This document shows, piece by piece, positions 17,658 to 24,690 of a stretch of DNA of 64,000 nucleotides. A program made the translations under genes and the position numbers. A model generated the notes under the pieces. It was not told the origin of the DNA. It searched no databases and saw only the letters and a list, made by a program, of their open reading frames with translations. Origin of the DNA: Curtobacterium pusillum (GTDB lineage: Bacteria; Actinomycetota; Actinomycetes; Actinomycetales; Microbacteriaceae); assembly GCF_007673235.1 (NCBI RefSeq), contig NZ_VDZH01000005.1, forward strand, positions 62,001 to 126,000. The letters run 5' to 3'. The stretch's first letter is position 1, and the number at the start of each line of letters is the position of its first letter.

Positions 17658-18851
17658 ATGGCAACGACGCCCACCCGTGCAGACAAGTTCTCCTTCGGTC
17701 TCTGGACCATCGGCTACAACGGCTCCGACCCCTTCGGCGGCCCGACCCGCCCCGCCCTCGACGTGGTCGAGGGCGTCGAGAAGCTCGACGAACTCGGTGC
17801 CTACGGCCTGACGTTCCACGACGACGACCTCTTCGCGTTCGGCTCGACCGACGCAGAACGCCAGAAGCAGATCGACCGGCTGAAGGGCGCGCTCGACGCC
17901 ACGGGCATCGTCGTGCCGATGGTCACCACGAACCTGTTCTCGGCCCCGGTGTTCAAGGACGGCGGCTTCACCTCGAACGACCGCCAGGTGCGCCGGTTCG
18001 CGCTCCGCAAGGTCCTGCGCAACATCGACCTGGCTGCTGAGCTCGGTGCGAAGACGTTCGTGATGTGGGGCGGCCGCGAGGGCGCCGAGTACGACGCCGC
18101 GAAGGACGTGCAGGCCGCGCTCGAGCGCTACCGCGAGGCCGTGAACCTGCTCGCCGACTACGTCACGGACAAGGGCTACGGCATCCGGTTCGCCATCGAG
18201 CCGAAGCCGAACGAGCCCCGCGGCGACATCCTCCTGCCGACCCTCGGCCACGCGATCGCCTTCACCGAGACGCTCGAGCGCCCGGAGCTCTTCGGCATCA
18301 ACCCCGAGGTCGGCCACGAGCAGATGGCGGGCCTGAACTTCACGGCCGGCATCGCCCAGGCGCTCTACCAGGGCAAGCTCTTCCACATCGACCTCAACGG
18401 GCAGCGCGGCATCAAGTACGACCAGGACCTCGTGTTCGGTCACGGCGACCTGCAGAACGCGTTCTCGCTCGTCGACCTGCTCGAGCACGGCGCCCCCCAG
18501 GGCGGCCCGGCGTACGACGGCCCGCGCCACTTCGACTACAAGCCGAGCCGCACCGAGGACATCTCCGGCGTCTGGGACTCGGCGGCCGCGAACATGCGGA
18601 TGTACCTCCTGCTCAAGGAGCGTGCCGAGGCGTTCCGCGCCGACCCCGAGGTCCAGGCAGCGCTCGAGGCGTCCAAGGTCCCGGAGCTGAGCACCCCGAC
18701 GCTGAACAGTGGCGAGTCGTACGACGACTTCCTCGCGGACCGCTCCGCGTACGAGGACTTCGACGCCGAGGCGTACTTCGGCGGCAAGGGCTTCGGCTTC
18801 GTCAAGCTGCAGCAGCTCGCCATCGAGCACCTCATGGGCGCTCGTTCCTGA
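17658..18851 (+). CDS. xylA: Xylose isomerase
   Basis: A 397-residue cytosolic enzyme converting D-xylose to D-xylulose. It matches the actinobacterial class I type: catalytic His at 54 in TFHDDDL, metal ligand Glu at about 181 in [11 protein letters not shown], the [14 protein letters not shown] region, and [23 protein letters not shown] with the Asp/His ligands. ATG 17658 gives the family N-terminus ([16 protein letters not shown]); an in-frame GTG at 17649 is possible. Its stop overlaps the start of xylB by one base (TGATG). It is expressed from a promoter overlapping the ROK-type operator. Confidence 0.97.
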   Translation: MATTPTRADKFSFGLWTIGYNGSDPFGGPTRPALDVVEGVEKLDELGAYGLTFHDDDLFAFGSTDAERQKQIDRLKGALDATGIVVPMVTTNLFSAPVFKDGGFTSNDRQVRRFALRKVLRNIDLAAELGAKTFVMWGGREGAEYDAAKDVQAALERYREAVNLLADYVTDKGYGIRFAIEPKPNEPRGDILLPTLGHAIAFTETLERPELFGINPEVGHEQMAGLNFTAGIAQALYQGKLFHIDLNGQRGIKYDQDLVFGHGDLQNAFSLVDLLEHGAPQGGPAYDGPRHFDYKPSRTEDISGVWDSAAANMRMYLLLKERAEAFRADPEVQAALEASKVPELSTPTLNSGESYDDFLADRSAYEDFDAEAYFGGKGFGFVKLQQLAIEHLMGARS

Positions 18852-20317
18852 TGGCACTGGTCGCGGGGGTCGACTCGTCGACCCAGTCCTGCAAGGTCAC
18901 GATCCGCGACGCGGACACCGGTGCCGTCGTCCGGGAGGGACGTGCGTCCCACCCGGACGGCACCTCCGTCGACCCCCGCCACTGGTGGGACGCACTCGGC
19001 ACCGCGGTCGCGGACGCCGGCGGGCTCGCTGACGTCGGAGCCGTCGCGATCGCCGGGCAGCAGCACGGCATGGTCGCGCTCGACGCCGACGGTCACGTGG
19101 TCCGCGACGCCCTCCTCTGGAACGACGTGCGCAGTGCGGATGCGGCCGCGCAGATGGTCGACGAGCTCGGCCGGGAGGCATGGGTCGCCCGGACGGGTCT
19201 GGTGCCGGTCGCGTCGTTCACCGGCACCAAGCTGCGGTGGCTCCGCGATGCGGAAGCCGCGAACGCAGCGCGCGTCGCCGCGGTCGCGCTCCCCCACGAC
19301 TGGTTGTCGTGGCGGCTGCGCGGGTACGGTCCGGCCGACGAGAGCCCGCTCGGCCCCGACCTCGACGCCCTCGCGACGGACGCCTCCGACGCCAGTGGCA
19401 CCGCGTACTGGGACCCGGTGCGGCGGGAGTACGACGCCGAGCTGTTCGAGCTCGCGCTCGGTCGCCCGCTCCGGGTCGCCGGGTCCGAGCCGTCACCCGA
19501 CACCGTCGTGGTGCCCCGCGTCGTCCTGCACGACGAGGCGATGGGCACGCTGGACAACGACGTGCCGCTGCCGAACGGCGCCACGGCGCCGTCCGGCCTC
19601 GTCGTCGGCGCCGGACTCGGCGACAACGCCGGGGCAGCGCTCGGCCTCGGTCTCGGCCCTGGTGACGTCGCGGTGTCCCTCGGCACGAGCGGCACGGTCT
19701 TCGGGGTCACCGACGCCGAGGTGCGCGACCCGAGCGGCACGGTGGCGGGCTTCGCCGACGGAGGCGGGTCGCGCCTCCCGATCGTCACCACGCTCAACGC
19801 GGCCCGCGTGCTCGAGGTGATCGGCGGCCTGCTCGGCGTGGACCACGACGCGCTCGGCGCGCTGGCGCTGCAGGCGCCGGCCGGTGCCGACGGACTCGTC
19901 CTCGTGCCGTACTTCGTCGGCGAGCGCACCCCGAACCGGCCGGACGCGACCGCGTCACTGCTCGGCATGACGCCCGCGACGACGGACCGTGCGCACCTGG
20001 CGCGGGCCGCCGTCGAGGGGATGCTGTGCGCGCTCGCGGACGGCCTCGCGGCCGTCGAGGACACCGGCGTCACGGTGGAACGGCTGCTGCTCATCGGCGG
20101 TGCCGCCCGCAACGACGCCGTCCGCGTCGTCGCCGCGCAGGTGTTCGGGCGGGACGTCATCGTGCCGGAAGCCGGCGAGTACGTCGCGGCGGGCGCTGCG
20201 AAGCAGGCCGCGTGGGCGCTCACCGGCGCTCTACCGACCTGGGCGACCGACTCGACGACCGTCCCGGCGGACCCGCACCCCGCGGTGCTCGCGCAGTACC
20301 GTGGAGCGGCTCGCTGA
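18851..20317 (+). CDS. xylB: Xylulokinase
   Basis: A 488-residue FGGY-family kinase phosphorylating D-xylulose to the pentose-phosphate intermediate xylulose-5-phosphate. The N-terminal [10 protein letters not shown] motif, the [10 protein letters not shown] segment, the nucleotide-binding [11 protein letters not shown] and the C-terminal [14 protein letters not shown] are all present. It is translationally coupled to xylA by a one-base overlap and followed 25 bp later by an acetyl esterase gene on the same strand, so the three probably form one transcript. Confidence 0.96.
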   Translation: MALVAGVDSSTQSCKVTIRDADTGAVVREGRASHPDGTSVDPRHWWDALGTAVADAGGLADVGAVAIAGQQHGMVALDADGHVVRDALLWNDVRSADAAAQMVDELGREAWVARTGLVPVASFTGTKLRWLRDAEAANAARVAAVALPHDWLSWRLRGYGPADESPLGPDLDALATDASDASGTAYWDPVRREYDAELFELALGRPLRVAGSEPSPDTVVVPRVVLHDEAMGTLDNDVPLPNGATAPSGLVVGAGLGDNAGAALGLGLGPGDVAVSLGTSGTVFGVTDAEVRDPSGTVAGFADGGGSRLPIVTTLNAARVLEVIGGLLGVDHDALGALALQAPAGADGLVLVPYFVGERTPNRPDATASLLGMTPATTDRAHLARAAVEGMLCALADGLAAVEDTGVTVERLLLIGGAARNDAVRVVAAQVFGRDVIVPEAGEYVAAGAAKQAAWALTGALPTWATDSTTVPADPHPAVLAQYRGAAR

Positions 20318-20342
20318 CACCAGCACACTCGGAGGAACCCGC

Positions 20343-21329
20343 ATGCCCCTGACCGACCTGCCCCTCGACGCGCTCCGATCGTACCGACCCGAGGTCCGGC
20401 GCCCCGCCGACTTCGACGCGTTCTGGGCGGAGACGATTGAGACCGCACGGACGGCCGGGGCCGGCGTCGCACCCGTCGTCGTCCCCGCGGACACCCCGGT
20501 GACGGGACTCGTCGTCGAGGACCTCACGTTCCCGGGCTTCGCCGGCGACCCGGTCCGTGCTTGGGTCACCCGTCCGGTCGGTGCCACCGAGCCCCTGCCC
20601 GTCGTCGTCGAGTTCCTCGGCTACAACGGCGGGCGGGGGCTCCCCGGTGAGCGTGTCTCGTGGGCCCTCGCCGGGTACGTGCACGTCGTGATGGACACCC
20701 GCGGGCAGGGCAGCGGGTGGGGCTCCGGTGGCGACACCCCCGACCCGCACGGCTCCGCCCCGCACATCGGCGGATGGATGACGAGCGGCATCGGTTCACC
20801 CGCCGAGCACTACTACCGACGCGTGTACACCGACGCCGTCCGGCTCGTCGACGCCGTCCGGACGCTCTCCGGCGTCGACGCGTCGAGGATCGCCCTCACC
20901 GGCGGCAGCCAGGGCGGCGGGATCACCATCGCTGCGGCCGCCCTCGTCGAGGCGCACGTCGGACCGATCACCGCACTGCTGCCCGACGTCGCGTTCCTCA
21001 GCGACTGGGAGAACGGCACGGCGGTCGCGGTCGGCGGACCGTACCGCGAACTCGCGCAGTACCTGTCCGTGCACCGCGACGCGATCGACACCGTGTGGGA
21101 CACCGCGGCGTACTTCGACGGGGTGCACTTCGCCGCCGGGATCACCGCACCGGCGCTGTTCTCCGTCGCGCTCATGGACGACGTCGTGCCGCCGCGGACG
21201 ACCTTCGCGGCCTACAACGCCCTCGGCTCGGCGGACAAGGAGATCGAGGTCTACCCGTACAACGGGCACGAGGGCGGCGGCTTCCGGCACTGGGAGCGGC
21301 AGGTGGCGTTCCTCCGGGCGCGGGGCTGA
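20343..21329 (+). CDS. Acetylxylan esterase / cephalosporin-C-deacetylase-type hydrolase
   Basis: A 328-residue alpha/beta hydrolase of the AXE1 (CE7-like) group, which removes acetyl groups from xylo-oligosaccharides and other small esters. The nucleophile Ser189 is in GGSQGGG, with an acid Asp at 279/280 in ALMDDVVPP and His309 in YPYNGHEGGG. DTRGQGSGWGSGGDTPDPHG is typical of CE7 esterases. No signal peptide is seen, so it acts inside on imported acetylated oligosaccharides. It is preceded by GGAGG and sits in the xylAB transcript, which supports a xylan-derived substrate. Confidence 0.92.
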   Translation: MPLTDLPLDALRSYRPEVRRPADFDAFWAETIETARTAGAGVAPVVVPADTPVTGLVVEDLTFPGFAGDPVRAWVTRPVGATEPLPVVVEFLGYNGGRGLPGERVSWALAGYVHVVMDTRGQGSGWGSGGDTPDPHGSAPHIGGWMTSGIGSPAEHYYRRVYTDAVRLVDAVRTLSGVDASRIALTGGSQGGGITIAAAALVEAHVGPITALLPDVAFLSDWENGTAVAVGGPYRELAQYLSVHRDAIDTVWDTAAYFDGVHFAAGITAPALFSVALMDDVVPPRTTFAAYNALGSADKEIEVYPYNGHEGGGFRHWERQVAFLRARG

Positions 21330-21335
21330 CCGATC

Positions 21336-21779
21336 TCAGAACGCGGAGGGCAGATCTTCTGACTGCGCGCACTCACTCAGCACATCGAGGACGCCGGGCG
21401 GGAACACCGGGACATCGGTGTCCAGCGGCGCCCAGCGCACCCGGCTGCCCTCGTCGAGCACCACGAGCTCGGCGTCCAACGGGACCGCGTCGAGCGCTGC
21501 CGAGCGGACCGCGAACACGTGCACGACCTCGTGCCCGGGGGTCCCCTCGAACTCGAACCGGTTCTCGAGCACGCCGAGCAGTTCGGTCTCCTCGATCGCC
21601 ACGTCGAGTTCTTCGCGGAACTCCCGGTGCAGTGCTTCGACGGCGAGCTCACCGAACTCGATGCCGCCGCCGACCGCCCGGTGGAAGCGGAGCTGCCGGA
21701 CCCGGTCGAACCCCTCGGAGAGCAGCACGTGGCCGTCCCGGACGGGCAACCCGACGGCGATGTTCCTGATCGTCCCCAT
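21336..21779 (-). CDS. Nudix hydrolase
   Basis: A 147-residue Nudix protein. The Nudix box is GGGIEFGELAVEALHREF followed by REELDV, giving the REXXEE core with the catalytic glutamates. These hydrolyse nucleoside diphosphates linked to a variable group; substrate is unknown. ATG 21779 is preceded by AGGGTGGA. It is convergent with the esterase (7-bp gap) and follows the MerR gene by 38 bp on the same strand. Confidence 0.85.
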   Translation of the reverse strand: MGTIRNIAVGLPVRDGHVLLSEGFDRVRQLRFHRAVGGGIEFGELAVEALHREFREELDVAIEETELLGVLENRFEFEGTPGHEVVHVFAVRSAALDAVPLDAELVVLDEGSRVRWAPLDTDVPVFPPGVLDVLSECAQSEDLPSAF

Positions 21780-21817
21780 CGGTCCACCCTGCCACCGGTC
21801 GACGACCGGCGTCGCGG

Positions 21818-22165
21818 TCAGCGCCCCACGCGCGACAACGACTCCGACAGCGCGTCCCGCGTCGCGAGCAACCGCTGCGCGCGGGCGTCCATGTCGTCCC
21901 GGATCGCGACGACCTGGTCGATGATCCCCGGACACTGGTCCTCGACCTTCGTGCCCCGGGTACACGGCAGGACCTGCTCGATGAGAGCCGTCGGGAGTCC
22001 GAGGTCGAGCAGCATCTTGATCGTGCCGACCGTCTCGACGTCCGACTCGTCGTACTCGCGGTACCCGTTCGACCGGCGCTCGGGGCTGATGAACCCGAGC
22101 TGCTCGTAGTACCGCAGCGAGCGGGCGCTCGCCCCACTGGCCCGGCTCAGGTCACTGATCTGCAT
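21818..22165 (-). CDS. MerR-family transcriptional regulator
   Basis: A 115-residue regulator. The N-terminal winged helix has the MerR signature SGASARSLRYYEQLGFI and SNGYREYDESDV, followed by a dimerisation helix. Two cysteines, C68 and C78 (LPCTRGTKVEDQCPG), lie where related actinobacterial MerR proteins have them, possibly for sensing. It is divergent from the NAD(P)-binding oxidoreductase at 22220, and the intervening DNA carries a textbook MerR-type promoter, so this pair is almost certainly regulator and target. Confidence 0.92.
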   Translation of the reverse strand: MQISDLSRASGASARSLRYYEQLGFISPERRSNGYREYDESDVETVGTIKMLLDLGLPTALIEQVLPCTRGTKVEDQCPGIIDQVVAIRDDMDARAQRLLATRDALSESLSRVGR

Positions 22166-22180
22166 CGTGCCGCCTCCCGC

Positions 22181-22211
22181 TTGACCTTGACACTGATGTC
22201 AGAGTTTAGCG
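22181..22211 (+). promoter_or_regulatory. MerR-type promoter with long spacer and central dyad
   Basis: The -35 is TTGACC (22181-22186). The dyad TGACA-CTGA-TGTCA (22188-22201) fills the spacer. The -10 is TTTAGC or TTAGCG (22205-22211), an 18-19 bp spacing typical of MerR-activated promoters. The predicted transcription start falls at or next to ATG 22220. Confidence 0.8.
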
Positions 22212-22219
22212 TGCCGTCC

Positions 22220-23119
22220 ATGAACGTCTTCGTCATCGGCGGCACCGGCTACTTCGGCTCGGTCCTCGTCGAACACCTCCTCACCGCCGGCCACACCGTC
22301 ACCGCCCTCGCCCGGTCCGACCGGAGCGCGGGACGCCTCCGGGCAGCGGGCGCCGAACCCGTCGCCGGATCGATCGCCGACACCTCGGTGCTGCGATCTA
22401 CTGCTGCGACCGCGGACGCCGTGGTGTACGCCGCCTCCGACTACACCCCGACCGAGGAGTCGATGCAGGCGGAACTCGCCGCCGTCGCCGCGATCGTCGA
22501 CGGTGCTGCCACGAGCGGGACGACCCCGAAACCCGTCGTCTACACCTCGACCGGCCTGGTCTACGGCCCCGACCCGACCGACGTCACCGAGGACGCCGAG
22601 CTCCCCGAGGTGAGCGCACAGCCCGTCAAGGCGCAGGCGGAGCGGATCGTGCTCGGCGACGCCCGGGTCGCGGGCATCGCGATCCGCGCCGGGCTCGTCT
22701 TCGGCCGCGGGGGCACCGGTCTCGTCACGGGCCTGATCGGAGCCGCGGCGGCGAACGGCGCGTCCACGTACATCGGCGACGGCGCGAACGCCTGGTACCC
22801 GGTACACGTCGACGACCTCGCGAACCTCTACGTCCGGGCGATCGAGCACCCGGTCCCCGGCGTCTTCAACGCGGTCGGGACCGTCCCGTTCACGTTCCGC
22901 GAACTCGCCGAGGCCATCGGCGACCTCACGGGCACCCCGAGCGTGTCCGTCCCGCTCGAGGTCGCCGAAGCGCAGATGGGCCCGTCCGTCCGCACGCTGA
23001 CGACGTCGACCCACCTCCTCGCGACGAAGGCGCAGTCCGCCTACGGCTGGCGTCCTTCCGAGCGCTCGCTGCTCGACGACGTCCGGAACGGCTCGTACGT
23101 CGCCCCGACGCCGGCCTGA
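22220..23119 (+). CDS. NAD(P)-binding epimerase/reductase (NmrA/SDR-extended type)
   Basis: A 299-residue Rossmann protein with GGTGYFGSVLVEHLL at the N-terminus and a YTSTGLVYGP segment carrying the Tyr region of extended SDRs. Later parts match NAD-dependent epimerase/dehydratase proteins (WYPVHVDDLANLYVRAIEHP). Substrate is unknown. ATG 22220 lies only 8-9 bases after the -10 box, so the message should be leaderless or nearly so; an in-frame ATG at 22196 would lie within the promoter. It is the probable target of the divergent MerR regulator. It converges on a MarR gene across a 44-bp palindrome. Confidence 0.87.
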   Translation: MNVFVIGGTGYFGSVLVEHLLTAGHTVTALARSDRSAGRLRAAGAEPVAGSIADTSVLRSTAATADAVVYAASDYTPTEESMQAELAAVAAIVDGAATSGTTPKPVVYTSTGLVYGPDPTDVTEDAELPEVSAQPVKAQAERIVLGDARVAGIAIRAGLVFGRGGTGLVTGLIGAAAANGASTYIGDGANAWYPVHVDDLANLYVRAIEHPVPGVFNAVGTVPFTFRELAEAIGDLTGTPSVSVPLEVAEAQMGPSVRTLTTSTHLLATKAQSAYGWRPSERSLLDDVRNGSYVAPTPA

Positions 23120-23141
23120 CGTCCGCGACGCCACCAGACGG

Positions 23142-23185
23142 CGGACTGGAGGCGCGGTGCCAGCCCGCACCGCGCCTCCAGTCCG
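23142..23185. repeat. 44-bp palindrome (type A loop), copy 2
   Basis: The arms CGGACTGGAGGCGCGGTGC and its exact complement surround a CAGCCC loop. It lies 22 bp after the oxidoreductase stop and 12 bp from the stop of the convergent MarR gene, so it is placed as a bidirectional terminator. Confidence 0.88.
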
Positions 23186-23197
23186 TCGGTGCGTCGC

Positions 23198-23695
23198 TCA
23201 CCGCGCGTCGGCCGGCGGTGTCCAGACGGGGCCGCCGCCGACGGCCTCCGCGATGCGGCGGCCGATCACGCCGAGCTGGCGGGCCTGCGCCGGCGTGACG
23301 GCGTCGAAGACGACACGGCGGACGAGGGCCTGGTGCGCCGGCGTGGAGACCACCACGTGGTCGTGACCGGCCTCGGTGAGCTCGGCGAGGGTGAACCGGC
23401 CGTCGCTCGGGTCGACCGTGCGGCGGACCCACCCCTTCCCCTCGAGGCGGGTCACGGCACGGGACAGGCGCGAGAGCGTGCAGCTCGCGTACCCGGCGAG
23501 CGTGCTCATCCGGAGGGTCCGGTCGGGCGCGCCGTCCAACGCGGAGAGGACGCCGTGCTCGAAGTGCGTCAGACCACTGTCGCGCTGGAGCTGCGCGTCG
23601 AGCGCGGTGGGGAGCCGTTCGAGGACGGTCGCCAGGGCGGCCCAGACCTCCATCTGCTCGGCGCTCAGCGCGGTGTCCTCGTCGGGGTTCGGCAT
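23198..23695 (-). CDS. MarR-family transcriptional regulator
   Basis: A 165-residue winged-helix regulator. LTHFEHGVLSAL, the recognition-helix region YASCTLSRLSRAVTRLEGKGWVRR and the wing VDPSDGRFTLAELTEAG are standard MarR features. It is divergent from the SDR gene at 23782. Two perfect ACTTGC/GCAAGT palindromes lie between them, which indicates that it represses itself and the SDR and responds to a small aromatic or oxidant ligand. The ligand is unknown. Confidence 0.92.
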   Translation of the reverse strand: MPNPDEDTALSAEQMEVWAALATVLERLPTALDAQLQRDSGLTHFEHGVLSALDGAPDRTLRMSTLAGYASCTLSRLSRAVTRLEGKGWVRRTVDPSDGRFTLAELTEAGHDHVVVSTPAHQALVRRVVFDAVTPAQARQLGVIGRRIAEAVGGGPVWTPPADAR

Positions 23696-23715
23696 GTGTC
23701 GAGGCTAGCACCGTG

Positions 23716-23763
23716 ACTTGCCCAGGCAAGTCATCCGCCGTAGGTTGACTTGCCTGAGCAAGT
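23716..23763. promoter_or_regulatory. Twin MarR operators overlapping the SDR promoter
   Basis: Operator 1 is ACTTGCC-CA-GGCAAGT (23716-23731) and operator 2 is ACTTGC-CTGA-GCAAGT (23748-23763), with centres 32 bp apart (about three helical turns). A promoter toward the SDR, TTGCCC (23718) and TAGGTT (23741) with 17-bp spacing, lies within them. Confidence 0.82.
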
Positions 23764-23781
23764 AAAACGACAGGAGTGGAC

Positions 23782-24573
23782 ATGGATCTGGGACTGACCG
23801 GCAGGACGGCGTTCGTCAGCGGTTCGACGCAGGGAATCGGGTACGCGATCGCCGCGGCGCTGGCCGCCGAGGGCGCGCGGGTGATGCTGAACGGGCGGGA
23901 ACAGTCCCGTGTCGACGACGCCGTGGGACGGCTGCGGGCCGCACACCCCGGCGCGGAGGTGTCCGGCATCGCGGCGGACTTCGCCGACGCGGACGAGGTC
24001 GCCGGGTTGATCGAGCGGCTGCCCGAGGTCGACGTCCTCGTGAACAACGTCGGGCTCTTCGGGCTCGCCGAATTCGACGCGATCGGGGACGACGAGTGGG
24101 CCAGGTACCTCGACGTCAACCTGATGAGCGGCGTCCGACTGTCCCGCGCGCTGCTCGGTCCGATGCTCGACCGCGGTCGGGGCCGCGTCGTGTTCATCAG
24201 CAGCGAGTCCGGCGTGAACGTGCCGGTCGACATGGTCCACTACGGCGTCACGAAGGCCGCGACGGTGGCGCTCGCGAACGGCCTCGCGAAGCGGACGCGC
24301 GGCACCGGCGTGACGGTGAACACGGTGCTGGGCGGCCCGACGTACTCCGACGGTGTGGCCTCGACGGTCGAGGCGATCGCGGCGGCGCAGGGCGCGCCGG
24401 TCGAAGCGGTGCAGGCGGCGGTGATCGGCCAGAACCGGACGACGCTGCTCGAACGGTTCATCGCACCGGAGGAGATCGCGCACCTCGTGACCTACCTGGC
24501 GAGCCCGCGGTCCTCGGCGACGAACGGTGCGGCGGTCCGGGCGGACGGCGGCGTCCTGACCGGCATCCTCTGA
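23782..24573 (+). CDS. Short-chain dehydrogenase/reductase
   Basis: A 263-residue classical SDR. The cofactor loop GSTQGIGYAIA has the TGxxxGIG-like spacing with Ser replacing Gly. NNVG, the catalytic Ser region VVFISSESG, and YGVTK (Tyr-xxx-Lys) complete the active site. ATG 23782 follows CAGGAG by five bases. It is likely controlled by the divergent MarR regulator. Substrate is unknown, possibly a quinone or 3-oxoacyl compound. It is convergent with the GH3 gene, with a hairpin between. Confidence 0.93.
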   Translation: MDLGLTGRTAFVSGSTQGIGYAIAAALAAEGARVMLNGREQSRVDDAVGRLRAAHPGAEVSGIAADFADADEVAGLIERLPEVDVLVNNVGLFGLAEFDAIGDDEWARYLDVNLMSGVRLSRALLGPMLDRGRGRVVFISSESGVNVPVDMVHYGVTKAATVALANGLAKRTRGTGVTVNTVLGGPTYSDGVASTVEAIAAAQGAPVEAVQAAVIGQNRTTLLERFIAPEEIAHLVTYLASPRSSATNGAAVRADGGVLTGIL

Positions 24574-24609
24574 CGCCCGCGCGTACCCTCCGCCGCGCGG
24601 GCATCGAGT

Positions 24610-24656
24610 GAGCAGAAATGGTCGAGTCGCGCGAACGGACTCGACCATTTCTGCTC
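24610..24656. terminator. Perfect 19-bp-stem hairpin (GAGCAG family), copy 1
   Basis: The left arm GAGCAGAAATGGTCGAGTC and right arm GACTCGACCATTTCTGCTC enclose a 9-base loop. It lies midway between the convergent SDR (ends 24573) and GH3 (ends 24691) genes, so a bidirectional terminator is likely. A near-identical hairpin is at 31531-31577. Confidence 0.85.
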
Positions 24657-24690
24657 CCTGAACGCGTCCGCGCCAGCGCCAGGCGCCCCC

